Of a stretch of 64,000 nt of DNA, positions 27,483 to 36,215 are shown piece after piece. Under the pieces are notes generated by a model. The model saw only the letters and a list, made by a program, of their open reading frames with translations, searched no databases and had not been told where the DNA came from. The translations under genes were made by a program, and so were the position numbers. Location: contig CAZHVS010000012.1 of the NCBI GenBank assembly GCA_964536015.1, positions 1 to 64,000 on the forward strand, written 5' to 3'. How positions within the stretch are numbered: the stretch's first letter is position 1; each line of letters opens with the position of its first letter. The DNA is from CAZHVS01 sp964536015 (GTDB lineage: Bacteria; Bacteroidota; Ignavibacteria; Ignavibacteriales; Ignavibacteriaceae).

Positions 27483-28138
27483 CAAAATTTTTCTGCATTA
27501 TTTTGCAAGTAATTCAGTTTCAATTCACACTCTGAAATAACTTTGGAAGTCTCTTCGTAAGTTAAATCATAGTTAACATAAATTGGTTCTGAAAAAATTA
27601 ATTTAACTTTAGAAAATGGTTTTGGTATTTCAAACTTATCCCAATTATTCAAAGTGAACTTGTTTTTATATCCAACACCAAGCAACACAAGTGGAAGACC
27701 GCTTTTTTTTGCAGCAACCACTGCACCTGCTTTCATTTCGTGCCTTGGGCCACGAGGTCCATCGGGGGTAATTGCAACCGAGCCTTCATGCTTTAGATAA
27801 TCCACAATTATTCCAAGTGCAACATCTCCTCCTTTTGAACTGGAGCCACGAGCTACTTTGTAATTCCATTTCTTCAACATTCTTGCAAGCAACTCACCAT
27901 CTTTGCTTTGACTTATAAGTCCAAGAAATTTTTTATCTCGTCTTTCGAACCATGGAAAAAGCATAGTTCCATGCCAGAATGCAAGAATATAGTTTTTACT
28001 TCCTGCTTCGAGTTTTTGAATACTTTTTTCATTCTCTTTAGTAACAATCAACGTACCGCAAAGTAAATCAACTGCAAATGCAAGAATGTAATTGCCAATA
28101 AATCTAAGCACACTACGATATATTTCTTTAAACTTCAT
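27482..28138 (-). CDS. Lysophospholipid/lipid A acyltransferase family protein (DUF374)
   Basis: The product is a 218-residue membrane-associated acyltransferase-like protein. The HGTML motif in AFWHGTMLFPWF takes the place of HxxxxD, and ITPDGPRGPRHEMKAG is the DUF374 signature. Members occur among lipid A genes in Bacteroidota and Epsilonproteobacteria, where they are thought to add or transfer acyl or glycosyl groups on lipid A. The exact reaction is not settled. It overlaps lpxB by 11 bases and lpxK by one base, consistent with a role in the same pathway. Confidence 0.85.
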   Translation of the reverse strand: MKFKEIYRSVLRFIGNYILAFAVDLLCGTLIVTKENEKSIQKLEAGSKNYILAFWHGTMLFPWFERRDKKFLGLISQSKDGELLARMLKKWNYKVARGSSSKGGDVALGIIVDYLKHEGSVAITPDGPRGPRHEMKAGAVVAAKKSGLPLVLLGVGYKNKFTLNNWDKFEIPKPFSKVKLIFSEPIYVNYDLTYEETSKVISECELKLNYLQNNAEKF

Positions 28139-29264
28139 TCATCACCGAGCATATTATTCTTGCCGCATTTTTTGATGCTGATTTATTGCCAAGTTTTTCT
28201 TTTATGATAGAAAATTTATTTTTTATTGAATCATACAAATTCTTGTTATTCAAAATTTTTTCGGTTTCTAAAATTATTTTTTCAGAAGTCATATTATTCT
28301 GAATCAATTCCGGAACTATGAATTCATCTGCAATAATATTCACCAATCCAATTTTATCAAGCCTTACAAGATTTTTCCCAATTAAGTAAGTAATGGAATT
28401 AGTTTTATAAACCACTATCATTGGCAAACCCATTAAAGCTGCTTCCAGAGTTGATGTTCCTGATTTAATAATTCCAAATTTTGAATATTTTAAAAAATCA
28501 TACACGTTTTCATCAACAATTCTAAATGCATTATGAATATTATGCGACTCAAAAACTTTTTTATCAATCGTTGCAGCAGATGGAATAATAATTTGAAGAT
28601 TATGTTTTTCTGCTATAATTTTTGCAGCTGCAATAACCGGGGGAAAAATTGTTTCAACTTCATGTTTTCTGCTTCCCGGCAAAACAAGCAAGATTTCTTT
28701 TGTTAAGTCAAGTTTATATTTAGAAAACAATTCTTCTTTAGAAAGAAAGTTATAATTCTCAATTTGTTCTATCAGCGGATGCCCAACATACGCTGCATTT
28801 ATGTTTTCTTCTTTAAAAAATTTCTCTTCAAAGGGCAAAACAACAAGAACTTCATCAATCATTTTTTTAATTTTATTGATTCTTCCTTTTCCCCAAGCCC
28901 ATATTTGAGGAGCTATATAATAAATTATTTTAGTATTTAACTTCTTCAGTTTTTTCGCAAGACTTAAATTAAAACCGGGATAATCAATTAATACAATAGT
29001 TTTAATTTTATTTTTTTTTACAACTTCAACCAAATCCTTTTGAACTTTCTTGATAAAAGGAATATGTTTAATTATTTCTATGAACCCGAGAAAAGCCATT
29101 TTATTAATATGATAATTGGCTTTCATACCAGCCGAGATCATATTATCTCCGCCAATTCCGCACACAGATACCACGTTATTTAACTTCTTTAATTCCTTAA
29201 TTAAAGAAGCTCCGTGAATATCTCCCGAAAGTTCTCCTGCAATTATCATTATTTCATTTTCCAA
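28128..29264 (-). CDS. lpxB: Lipid-A-disaccharide synthase
   Basis: This GT19 enzyme condenses UDP-diacylglucosamine with lipid X. The start shows IMIIAGELSGDIHGA, then the GIGGDNM block, PQIWAWGKGR and LLVLPGSRKHEV, and the late IKSGTSTLEAAL motif. Three starts are possible: TTG 29276, TTG 29264 and ATG 29249. I favour 29264 because GAGGG lies about 5 bases before it and the first beta-strand is then complete; this is uncertain by a few codons. It overlaps the acyltransferase by 11 bases. Confidence 0.92.
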   Translation of the reverse strand: MENEIMIIAGELSGDIHGASLIKELKKLNNVVSVCGIGGDNMISAGMKANYHINKMAFLGFIEIIKHIPFIKKVQKDLVEVVKKNKIKTIVLIDYPGFNLSLAKKLKKLNTKIIYYIAPQIWAWGKGRINKIKKMIDEVLVVLPFEEKFFKEENINAAYVGHPLIEQIENYNFLSKEELFSKYKLDLTKEILLVLPGSRKHEVETIFPPVIAAAKIIAEKHNLQIIIPSAATIDKKVFESHNIHNAFRIVDENVYDFLKYSKFGIIKSGTSTLEAALMGLPMIVVYKTNSITYLIGKNLVRLDKIGLVNIIADEFIVPELIQNNMTSEKIILETEKILNNKNLYDSIKNKFSIIKEKLGNKSASKNAARIICSVMNEV

Positions 29265-29276
29265 TCGTTCCCTCAA

Positions 29277-29879
29277 TTAAAACCATGGAAAAGGAAATTT
29301 TTGCAACAGCCACAACAACAAAAGTGTGATTGTAACAAAACTTAAAGCCTGCAAAGTTCTTTTTTCAGAACGCAAACCTTTTTGAAGAATAAACTCGGGC
29401 TGCTCAACTGATCTATTTCTATAAGCTTTAAGCTTCGGAATAAATCTTGGAACATTATTGCAATAATCTTCAAATTGTTTTCCAAAAGTTTGAAGAAGAT
29501 ATTTTTCTTCTTCTCTAACTATATAGTGATACTGATAATAAAAGAAAACCAATCCAAATAATTGCAGATACGGAAATATTGCAAACGACATTACTCCAAG
29601 TCCGAAATAAATTAATATATTGCCGACATAAAGCGGGTTTCTTACATGTGAAAAAGGTCCGCTTATTACCAAAAAAGAACCACCAACTGCACCGGTTGTG
29701 CGGGTTTCACTACCAGCCCAGCTAACTCCCCACAAGCGAATTGATTCACCAATTCCTGCAATTATAAAACCAAAAATTAAACTCCAGATATTTGCCTGCT
29801 GGTAAATAAACATAAGCACAATAAATGGAATTGGTGTATAGCTTCTGTATTTAAATATTTTTAGTGATAACTTTTTCAT
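29277..29879 (-). CDS. Isoprenylcysteine methyltransferase/PEMT-family membrane protein
   Basis: The product is a 200-residue protein with four or five membrane segments. The block VRNPLYVGNILIYFGLG followed by VREEEKYLLQTFGKQFEDYC matches the ICMT/phospholipid-methyltransferase fold, whose members methylate lipids or cysteine carboxylates with SAM. The substrate is unknown. An unrelated role is possible, since this fold includes many uncharacterised members. It lies 3 bases after the HAD phosphatase gene and directly before lpxB, so a lipid substrate is the simplest guess. Confidence 0.75.
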   Translation of the reverse strand: MKKLSLKIFKYRSYTPIPFIVLMFIYQQANIWSLIFGFIIAGIGESIRLWGVSWAGSETRTTGAVGGSFLVISGPFSHVRNPLYVGNILIYFGLGVMSFAIFPYLQLFGLVFFYYQYHYIVREEEKYLLQTFGKQFEDYCNNVPRFIPKLKAYRNRSVEQPEFILQKGLRSEKRTLQALSFVTITLLLLWLLQKFPFPWF

Positions 29880-29882
29880 TAT

Positions 29883-30605
29883 TCATCCAAGTTGGTACAC
29901 ATGTTTTCGTTTTATTTCAGCCTGATGTCGTTTCTTTAATCTTTTTTTACTTAATAAATTTTCAAGTTTCTGTTTTACATCATTAAAATTATCAAAAGGG
30001 AAGTAAGAAATTCTTTCTTTTTCGCAATACTTGAGTAAGGTGTCTTTTGCAAAAATGAAATCACAATATTGTGCCGGACAAACATCAGAACTTCCATTGC
30101 CGATATAAACTGTGTATTCATCCTCGCCGCTATTAGCAAGAATATGATTACGCTTGCAATTTGCACACTTGTTACATTCCTCGTCACGATAATGAAATGA
30201 AGGAATCATTTTTCCATCTCGACTTATTTCCAGATTATTTGAATAAAATTTTAAGTATGATAAATTTTCTCTTCTTAAAATTTTTTCGATATAAAAATCA
30301 AATCCATCGCTTAACACAAAAACATCAAGAAAATTTTTTTCGGTAAAAGAAACAAAATCTTTAAAGGTGTCGTCAATCTGAAAGCCAGATACAAACTCTG
30401 TTAGTTTTTGTTCATCAACCTGGGGAAGAACATTGAACAATTTTTCCCAGCCTTCCGAACCCGAAATTTCAAGGCTGCTAATCTTTTGCTCAATAGTCAT
30501 TACTTTGTTATAATCTCCAAAATGCAAAAAAATTCCCGCTCCAACATCTTCTTTGGTAATTGTTCCATCAAAATCGACAAATATTTTTAGTGATTTTTCT
30601 TTCAT
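29883..30605 (-). CDS. MtnX-like HAD-IB phosphatase with a Cys cluster
   Basis: The product is a 240-residue cytosolic phosphatase of the HAD superfamily. Motif I is FVDFDGTIT, motif II is VLSDGFDFY and motif IV is YIGNGSSDVCPAQ. A cap insertion has CNKCANCKRNHI, a likely metal site that is also found in MtnX-type relatives. MtnX acts in methionine salvage, but no other salvage gene is near, so the substrate is open. A very basic C-terminal tail of about 20 residues is unusual for the family. Confidence 0.8.
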   Translation of the reverse strand: MKEKSLKIFVDFDGTITKEDVGAGIFLHFGDYNKVMTIEQKISSLEISGSEGWEKLFNVLPQVDEQKLTEFVSGFQIDDTFKDFVSFTEKNFLDVFVLSDGFDFYIEKILRRENLSYLKFYSNNLEISRDGKMIPSFHYRDEECNKCANCKRNHILANSGEDEYTVYIGNGSSDVCPAQYCDFIFAKDTLLKYCEKERISYFPFDNFNDVKQKLENLLSKKRLKKRHQAEIKRKHVYQLG

Positions 30606-30637
30606 CTTGAAAATATTTTATTTCCACGTGTTTATCA

Positions 30638-32647
30638 TTAACGAGATACTATCATTTTTTTCACTTGCGTATAATCGCCTGCTGTAAACCGATAGAAATA
30701 AATTCCCGACGGAATGTTTTCTGCAGAAAAATAGATTTTGTTTCTCCCCGCGATAGTATTTTCAATATAAAATTCCTTAATCAATTCTACGCGTGAATTA
30801 TAGATTTCAAATTTAACCCGTTGTTCATAAGGAAGAATAAATGTAATACTCGTCGAGTCTGAAAAAGGATTAGGAATATTTTGAAACACCATCGGTTCAT
30901 TAATATCTTCCGAAATAAAATCAACTCTTGTTATTTCACTCAGCTGCTCAACACCGCTTCTATCATATTGCCGAAGCCTATAAAAAATTGTGCCTGCTGT
31001 ATTAGGGAAATCAAGGTACTGATAATTGTTTGTCCTCTGCAAGCCGTTTGAAAGAATTGTAGCAATTTCTTTCCAGCTTGAATCAGTAGACTCCCCTTGA
31101 ATTAATCTATCAATTTTATAAGCAAAAATTTCTTTCTCGTTTGAGGTTTTCCAGTTAATTAAAACTGAATCTCCAACCAGAGTTGTAGAAAAATCAACAA
31201 CCTGCGAAGAATATGTCTTATTAGAAAAAACCCTTTGTCCATAAATACCAATAGAGCCATTACGTTTTTCTTTAAAAATTCCAATTACACCGTTATTCTG
31301 ATCCGGTATTAAACTCAAATAACTTTTCTCACTATTCGGAGAATTTGCAAGTGCCACTCCACCAACTCCCCAGAGAAATTCTCCTTTTCTGCTAATTCTT
31401 TGAGCATAAATATCAGGCTGTAAACTATTCTCGGCTTTCTCAAAGTAGGCAATTATTGCACCACCTCGTCCATCGCTTGTAATTGATTGTGCAAACTGAT
31501 TTCCTTTCAGCTTCATATAAGCTGCACTATCTTCGCTCCATAACACTTTTCCGTTTAAGCGGAATTTTTGTACATAAATATCTTTATCGTTGTTAATTTC
31601 ATTAATCCAGCAAAGAATAATTGTTGAATCACTTGCAAGCAACGGGATTGGATTAGTCGGTGTTCCCTTTTTACATGGAATCGCAAGACCCGATACTCCG
31701 TAAATATTATTTCCAGCCAAATTAAATAATTGATGATATATTTTCTTTTGTTTTCCCTGAGTTTGCCAGCACAAGTAAATAAGATTAGAATTAACCTTAA
31801 TAGCTCTGTAAATAAAAACACTTGCAACCTGCCCAGATAAAATATTTGGTTCTTTTTTCCAATCAAAATTTCCTGATTCATCTATATGCTGGGAGCGTAC
31901 TTGCGAAATGTTGTTTTCATTTTCAACCCACAATATATAAGCCCCACCTTTGTCATCAGAAAAAACAGAAGTAAAATTTTTTGCATTAGCTGATGAAGAG
32001 ATTTTGATGGGTGAATTAAACACTGGTTCACCTGTTGCAGATATTTTCTGAAAATAAACAGTATATGAAGAAATGGAGAGGTTGTTTTTTTCAACAAATG
32101 TAATATAAGCAATACCATTTTTATCCAGCGAGCATGAATAATTTAGTATTTCATTATTCCCCTGTGCAACGGCTACTCCATGCTCCCCCCACAACAGGTT
32201 ACCGTTTGTTTGTAATTTTTGGATATAAAGATTTCCATTATTCTCAGCAGAAAAATCTTTCCACAAAACCACAGAAATATTTCCGTGTGAATTTGACAAG
32301 ACGGGGTTAACTTTTGGTCCTTTTAAATTGCTTACTCTTTTTCCTGAAGACTTAAAACTAACATAACCATCTACATTAAAATGCTGGAAGAAAATATCCG
32401 GCGTTTGACTTTGCTTGGTATCCTGCCAAACAATAAATGCCCCACCAAGATTATCTTCAGAGACAGAGATATCAACCGGATTATTAGTCTCCGAAATTAA
32501 TTCATTGCTTATCAAAGGATTGTTAGACCATTGTGAAAAAACATTAACAGCATAAAAGGACATACAGATTAAAATAATAGAAAGTTTAATCTGAGAGGAG
32601 ATAAAATGTTTATGTAAAAACCTAATTAACAAAATCCAGTTCCTCAT
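30638..32647 (-). CDS. Secreted protein with T9SS type A sorting domain
   Basis: The product is about 669 residues. It has an N-terminal signal segment (KLSIILICMSFYAVNVFSQ), then repeated units carrying GGAFIVWQDT, GGAYILWVEN and GGAIIAYFE cores that look like beta-propeller blades. A fibronectin-like region follows (VNWKTSNEKEIFAYKIDR-type). The final ~80 residues (NIPNPFSDSTSITF to the end) are a type IX secretion sorting domain. The ATG at 32647 overlaps the end of smc by 26 bases. A TTG at 32632 with GAGGAA upstream and a GTG at 32677 are alternatives. The cargo function is unknown. Confidence 0.85.
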   Translation of the reverse strand: MRNWILLIRFLHKHFISSQIKLSIILICMSFYAVNVFSQWSNNPLISNELISETNNPVDISVSEDNLGGAFIVWQDTKQSQTPDIFFQHFNVDGYVSFKSSGKRVSNLKGPKVNPVLSNSHGNISVVLWKDFSAENNGNLYIQKLQTNGNLLWGEHGVAVAQGNNEILNYSCSLDKNGIAYITFVEKNNLSISSYTVYFQKISATGEPVFNSPIKISSSANAKNFTSVFSDDKGGAYILWVENENNISQVRSQHIDESGNFDWKKEPNILSGQVASVFIYRAIKVNSNLIYLCWQTQGKQKKIYHQLFNLAGNNIYGVSGLAIPCKKGTPTNPIPLLASDSTIILCWINEINNDKDIYVQKFRLNGKVLWSEDSAAYMKLKGNQFAQSITSDGRGGAIIAYFEKAENSLQPDIYAQRISRKGEFLWGVGGVALANSPNSEKSYLSLIPDQNNGVIGIFKEKRNGSIGIYGQRVFSNKTYSSQVVDFSTTLVGDSVLINWKTSNEKEIFAYKIDRLIQGESTDSSWKEIATILSNGLQRTNNYQYLDFPNTAGTIFYRLRQYDRSGVEQLSEITRVDFISEDINEPMVFQNIPNPFSDSTSITFILPYEQRVKFEIYNSRVELIKEFYIENTIAGRNKIYFSAENIPSGIYFYRFTAGDYTQVKKMIVSR

Positions 32648-35600
32648 TAAAACGAACACTAACAAGTTTAGAGACACCTTCTTCTTGCATAGTTACTCCA
32701 TAAAGTGTTTCGCACGCTTCCATTGTTCTTTTATTATGCGTTACAACAATAAACTGTGTGTTAACGCTAAACTCTTTTAGTATTCTGGTAAAACGATCAA
32801 CATTAGCATCATCAAGTGGTGCGTCAATTTCATCAAGTACGCAGAACGGGCTTGGTTTAACAAGATAAATTGCAAACAGAAGTGCAATTGCGGTTAATGT
32901 TTTTTCGCCACCAGAAAGTAATTCTATTGATGTTGGTCTTTTCCCTTTGGGTTTTGCAATAATTTCGATTTTTGCTTCAAGGGGATCCGCTTCTTCTTCC
33001 AACTTTAAATCCGCTTCATCTCCGGGATTAAACAAACTTCTGAAAATTCTAATAAAATTTTCTCTTATCCGTTCAAAAGTTTCAGAAAATAATTGATGAG
33101 CAGTGTTATTAATCTCTTCTATCGTCTTAACTAAATCTTTTTCGGATTCCAGCAAATCATTTCTTTGCTTTGATAAAAATTCAAATCTCTGTTTTTCTTC
33201 TTCATACTCAGAATAGGCAAGACTGTTGATTGGCCCAAGATTTTTTATCTGTTGCTTGAGCGTGTGAACTTCGTCGGTTCTTCCCTTAAAGTCAAATATA
33301 TCGAGATCATCAAATTCTTTTAGTTCTATCGCAAGTGAATAATTTTCATAAATATGTTCTCGCAGATTTTCTATACGCATATCAACTTCTTTTGCCTGCA
33401 TTTCAGATTCATGAATCTTATTTGATGCTGCTTCTTTTTCTTTTCTTAAACTCCCGAGTGTTTGCTCTCTTTCATTAATGTTTGTTTTAACTGACTTATA
33501 ATTTTTCTCAATTTCAATTTCTTCAAGATTGAGTCTGTCCCTGATATTTTTCAGTTCATTTAAAAGTTCTGAATCTTTTTGAATTGATATTTCAAGATTA
33601 CTAATTTCAGTGTTAAAAGAATCTATATCATGCTCACGTTTAGCTATCGTTCCGGTTATGTTTGTAATTGTTTCTTTTCCGTAAACAAGTGAGTTCTCAA
33701 GATTTTTCTTTTCTCCATTCAATCTTTCAATTTCAAGATTGACTTCATTTATTTTGTTGGCTGCAAGATTAAAATCATTTTCAACGGATTGGAATTCTTC
33801 TTCAAGACTTTTTTTCTGTTCATCAATTTTATTTTTTGATTCAATCAGTTGCGAAATTTTTCCAGTTAAAGATTCTCTTTCATTATCAATTTTATTTGAC
33901 GAAGATGCAAATTCCTGTATTTCATTTCTTGTTTTCTCAATCTCATCAACTGCTTTTTGTTTTTCATATTCAAACTGGGCAATTTGTTTTTCAACATTTG
34001 CAAGATCATTTATAAGTATTCTTCCTTTTTCTGAAAGCACTTTTAAGTCTATTTCAGAGGCCTGGTTTTCAAGACTTTCTATTTCATCTCTCAATTTATT
34101 TAGTGCGGCTTCTCTTCTCGGAATTTCTTTTTGAAGATTTTCTAAAAGTTGTTTTCTTCCAAGCAATGTTTCATCAAGCTTTGGTTTTGAACCACCTTCA
34201 ATCACTCCGGAATTGTAAATTAAATCGCCGTTAAGGGTTGCAAAATTAAAACCTCTGTATTTTTTCGAAATTGAAAATGCATTTTCCAGCTCATCAACTA
34301 TAATTGTATTATCAAGCAATCTGTCAAAAAATGGCTGCCACTTTGCTTCGGTTACAACAAGTTTATTTGCCCAGCCTAAAAATCCTTTTTCATTCTGAAT
34401 TTTTTTTGCTTTACGGGTTAAAAAATATTTTCCTATTTTTTCTAAAAAAGTCAGGTTGTTTTGTTCCTGGTTATAAATATAAAACGATGCCTTACCATAT
34501 TCATGGTTCTTCAGGTATTCAATTCCCCGTTTTACATCTTCTATACTTTCAACCAGAATATTATTAAGATTATTTTTTAATGATGCTTCAATTGCAAACC
34601 GATATTGTTCGCCTGCATCGCCAATATTAGCGAGAAGATTTTTATCTTTACCCGTCCAGGATTTATCATCAAGTAATACTTTTGCTCCCTTTGAAAAACC
34701 TTCAAGATTATCTATAAGATTTTTAAGAAAATTTATTTTGTCGTTAACCGCAGCAATTATTCCCTTTTCTTCAATCTCCTGCGATTTTAATTGTGAGAGT
34801 TTTTTCTCAAGGTCTTCTTTTTCTTTCTGCTTTTTTGCATAAAAATCTTCAGCTTCAACAAGTTTTTTCTCAACATCGATTTTGTCAAGAGACAGCTCTT
34901 CAATAAAACCAACAGTCTTTGCAATATTGCCTGTAAGTGTTTGTATCTTGCTGTTCAACCTGTTAATATTATTGTTTATTCTTTCAAGAGAGCTTTGAAG
35001 ATTTGATAATTCATTCTCTGCAGAGGTTAATTCCTTAAATTGCTCCAGAGAGTTTTCGGAAATAGTTTTTAATGCGTTCCGCTTTTTTTCAAGCAAACCT
35101 TTTTTCTGACTTACAATTTCTTCATCGAGTAACTTATCAGATTGTTTTAACGCAATACTATTTGATACATCATTAAGCTTTTCAGAGTTCTTAGAAATTG
35201 TTTCTTCGGTTGACTTAAGACGCGTTTTTAATTCAAGGATTTCCTGTTTATACCGCTCAATATTTTTTATTAAAGAATTCTTTCGTTCCAGCCCTACAGA
35301 AATGTCTTGTTCTGTTTTATAAATTTTTTCAGTTTGAGAAGTAATCTCATTTCGTTTTGAATTTAACAGTGATTCAATTGCGCTAAGCTTTTCTTTAAAT
35401 ATCTTTAATTCATCTTCATACTTATTTAGTTCAGATTCAAGCTGTATTTTTTTGCCGGATAGTTCTTCTTTAAGTAACTTGTGTTGATTTTTATTTCTGT
35501 TAAAAAGAGCCAATTCTCTTTCGGCAAGTTCAAGTTCAAGCCCTCTTAGTTCGGCAGAAAGATTGCTGAATTTGCTTGCTCTTTTTGCCTGTCGTTCAAG

Positions 35601-36212
35601 TGAGTTAACTTTTTTCTCCACTTCAGAAACAATATCATTAACACGGGTCAGGTCGGCTTTAACATCATCAAGTTTTTTTAATGTTAATCTTCTTCTTAGT
35701 TTATATTTATTTACTCCTGCAGCTTCTTCAAACATTGTGCGGCGTTCTTCTGCTTTGTTGCTCAGGATTGTTTCAACCATTTTCAATTCAATTACAGAAT
35801 AAGCATTCGAGCCCATTCCTGTATCCATAAAAAGATTGGTTATATCTTTTAACCGGCAAAGATTTTTATTGAGAAGATATTCGCTTTCGCCCGAACGGAA
35901 GATTCTTCGCGTTACTGTTATTTCAGAATACTCGGTAGGCAAAATACCTTTATCATTTTTAATTGTTAAAGATACTTCAGCCATTCCCATTGGTTTGCGA
36001 TTTTTTGTGCCGTTAAAAATTACGTTCTCCATTTTATCCGAACGGAGAGTACTGCTTTTTTGTTCGCCCAAACACCATCTTAGAGCATCTACAATGTTTG
36101 TTTTGCCGCAGCCATTTGGACCAACAACCGCAGTTAATCCCGAATCAAAATCAATCTCTGTCTTCTGCAGGAAAGATTTAAAACCCAATATTTCTAATTT
36201 CTTTAAATACAA
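32622..36212 (-). CDS. smc: Chromosome segregation ATPase SMC
   Basis: This 1196-residue condensin subunit organises the chromosome. Walker A GPNGCGKT is at 31-38, and a long coiled coil runs to about 500. A hinge (about 510-670, with VLLDDKSWTG and YRFAIEASLKNNLNN) and a second coiled coil follow, then the LLSGGEKTLTAIALL signature and Walker B FCVLDEIDAPLDDANVDRF. The start MYLKKLEILGFKSF exactly fits the family and uses TTG at 36212, three bases after the upstream stop, with no strong SD. ScpA and ScpB are not in the window. Confidence 0.97.
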   Translation of the reverse strand: MYLKKLEILGFKSFLQKTEIDFDSGLTAVVGPNGCGKTNIVDALRWCLGEQKSSTLRSDKMENVIFNGTKNRKPMGMAEVSLTIKNDKGILPTEYSEITVTRRIFRSGESEYLLNKNLCRLKDITNLFMDTGMGSNAYSVIELKMVETILSNKAEERRTMFEEAAGVNKYKLRRRLTLKKLDDVKADLTRVNDIVSEVEKKVNSLERQAKRASKFSNLSAELRGLELELAERELALFNRNKNQHKLLKEELSGKKIQLESELNKYEDELKIFKEKLSAIESLLNSKRNEITSQTEKIYKTEQDISVGLERKNSLIKNIERYKQEILELKTRLKSTEETISKNSEKLNDVSNSIALKQSDKLLDEEIVSQKKGLLEKKRNALKTISENSLEQFKELTSAENELSNLQSSLERINNNINRLNSKIQTLTGNIAKTVGFIEELSLDKIDVEKKLVEAEDFYAKKQKEKEDLEKKLSQLKSQEIEEKGIIAAVNDKINFLKNLIDNLEGFSKGAKVLLDDKSWTGKDKNLLANIGDAGEQYRFAIEASLKNNLNNILVESIEDVKRGIEYLKNHEYGKASFYIYNQEQNNLTFLEKIGKYFLTRKAKKIQNEKGFLGWANKLVVTEAKWQPFFDRLLDNTIIVDELENAFSISKKYRGFNFATLNGDLIYNSGVIEGGSKPKLDETLLGRKQLLENLQKEIPRREAALNKLRDEIESLENQASEIDLKVLSEKGRILINDLANVEKQIAQFEYEKQKAVDEIEKTRNEIQEFASSSNKIDNERESLTGKISQLIESKNKIDEQKKSLEEEFQSVENDFNLAANKINEVNLEIERLNGEKKNLENSLVYGKETITNITGTIAKREHDIDSFNTEISNLEISIQKDSELLNELKNIRDRLNLEEIEIEKNYKSVKTNINEREQTLGSLRKEKEAASNKIHESEMQAKEVDMRIENLREHIYENYSLAIELKEFDDLDIFDFKGRTDEVHTLKQQIKNLGPINSLAYSEYEEEKQRFEFLSKQRNDLLESEKDLVKTIEEINNTAHQLFSETFERIRENFIRIFRSLFNPGDEADLKLEEEADPLEAKIEIIAKPKGKRPTSIELLSGGEKTLTAIALLFAIYLVKPSPFCVLDEIDAPLDDANVDRFTRILKEFSVNTQFIVVTHNKRTMEACETLYGVTMQEEGVSKLVSVRFNEELDFVN

Positions 36213-36215
36213 TTT

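Noticed and set aside
33739..34134. 131-codon plus-strand ORF inside smc
   Set aside because: Its Ser/Phe-rich composition is the mirror of the Lys/Glu-rich coiled coil, so it is a shadow frame.
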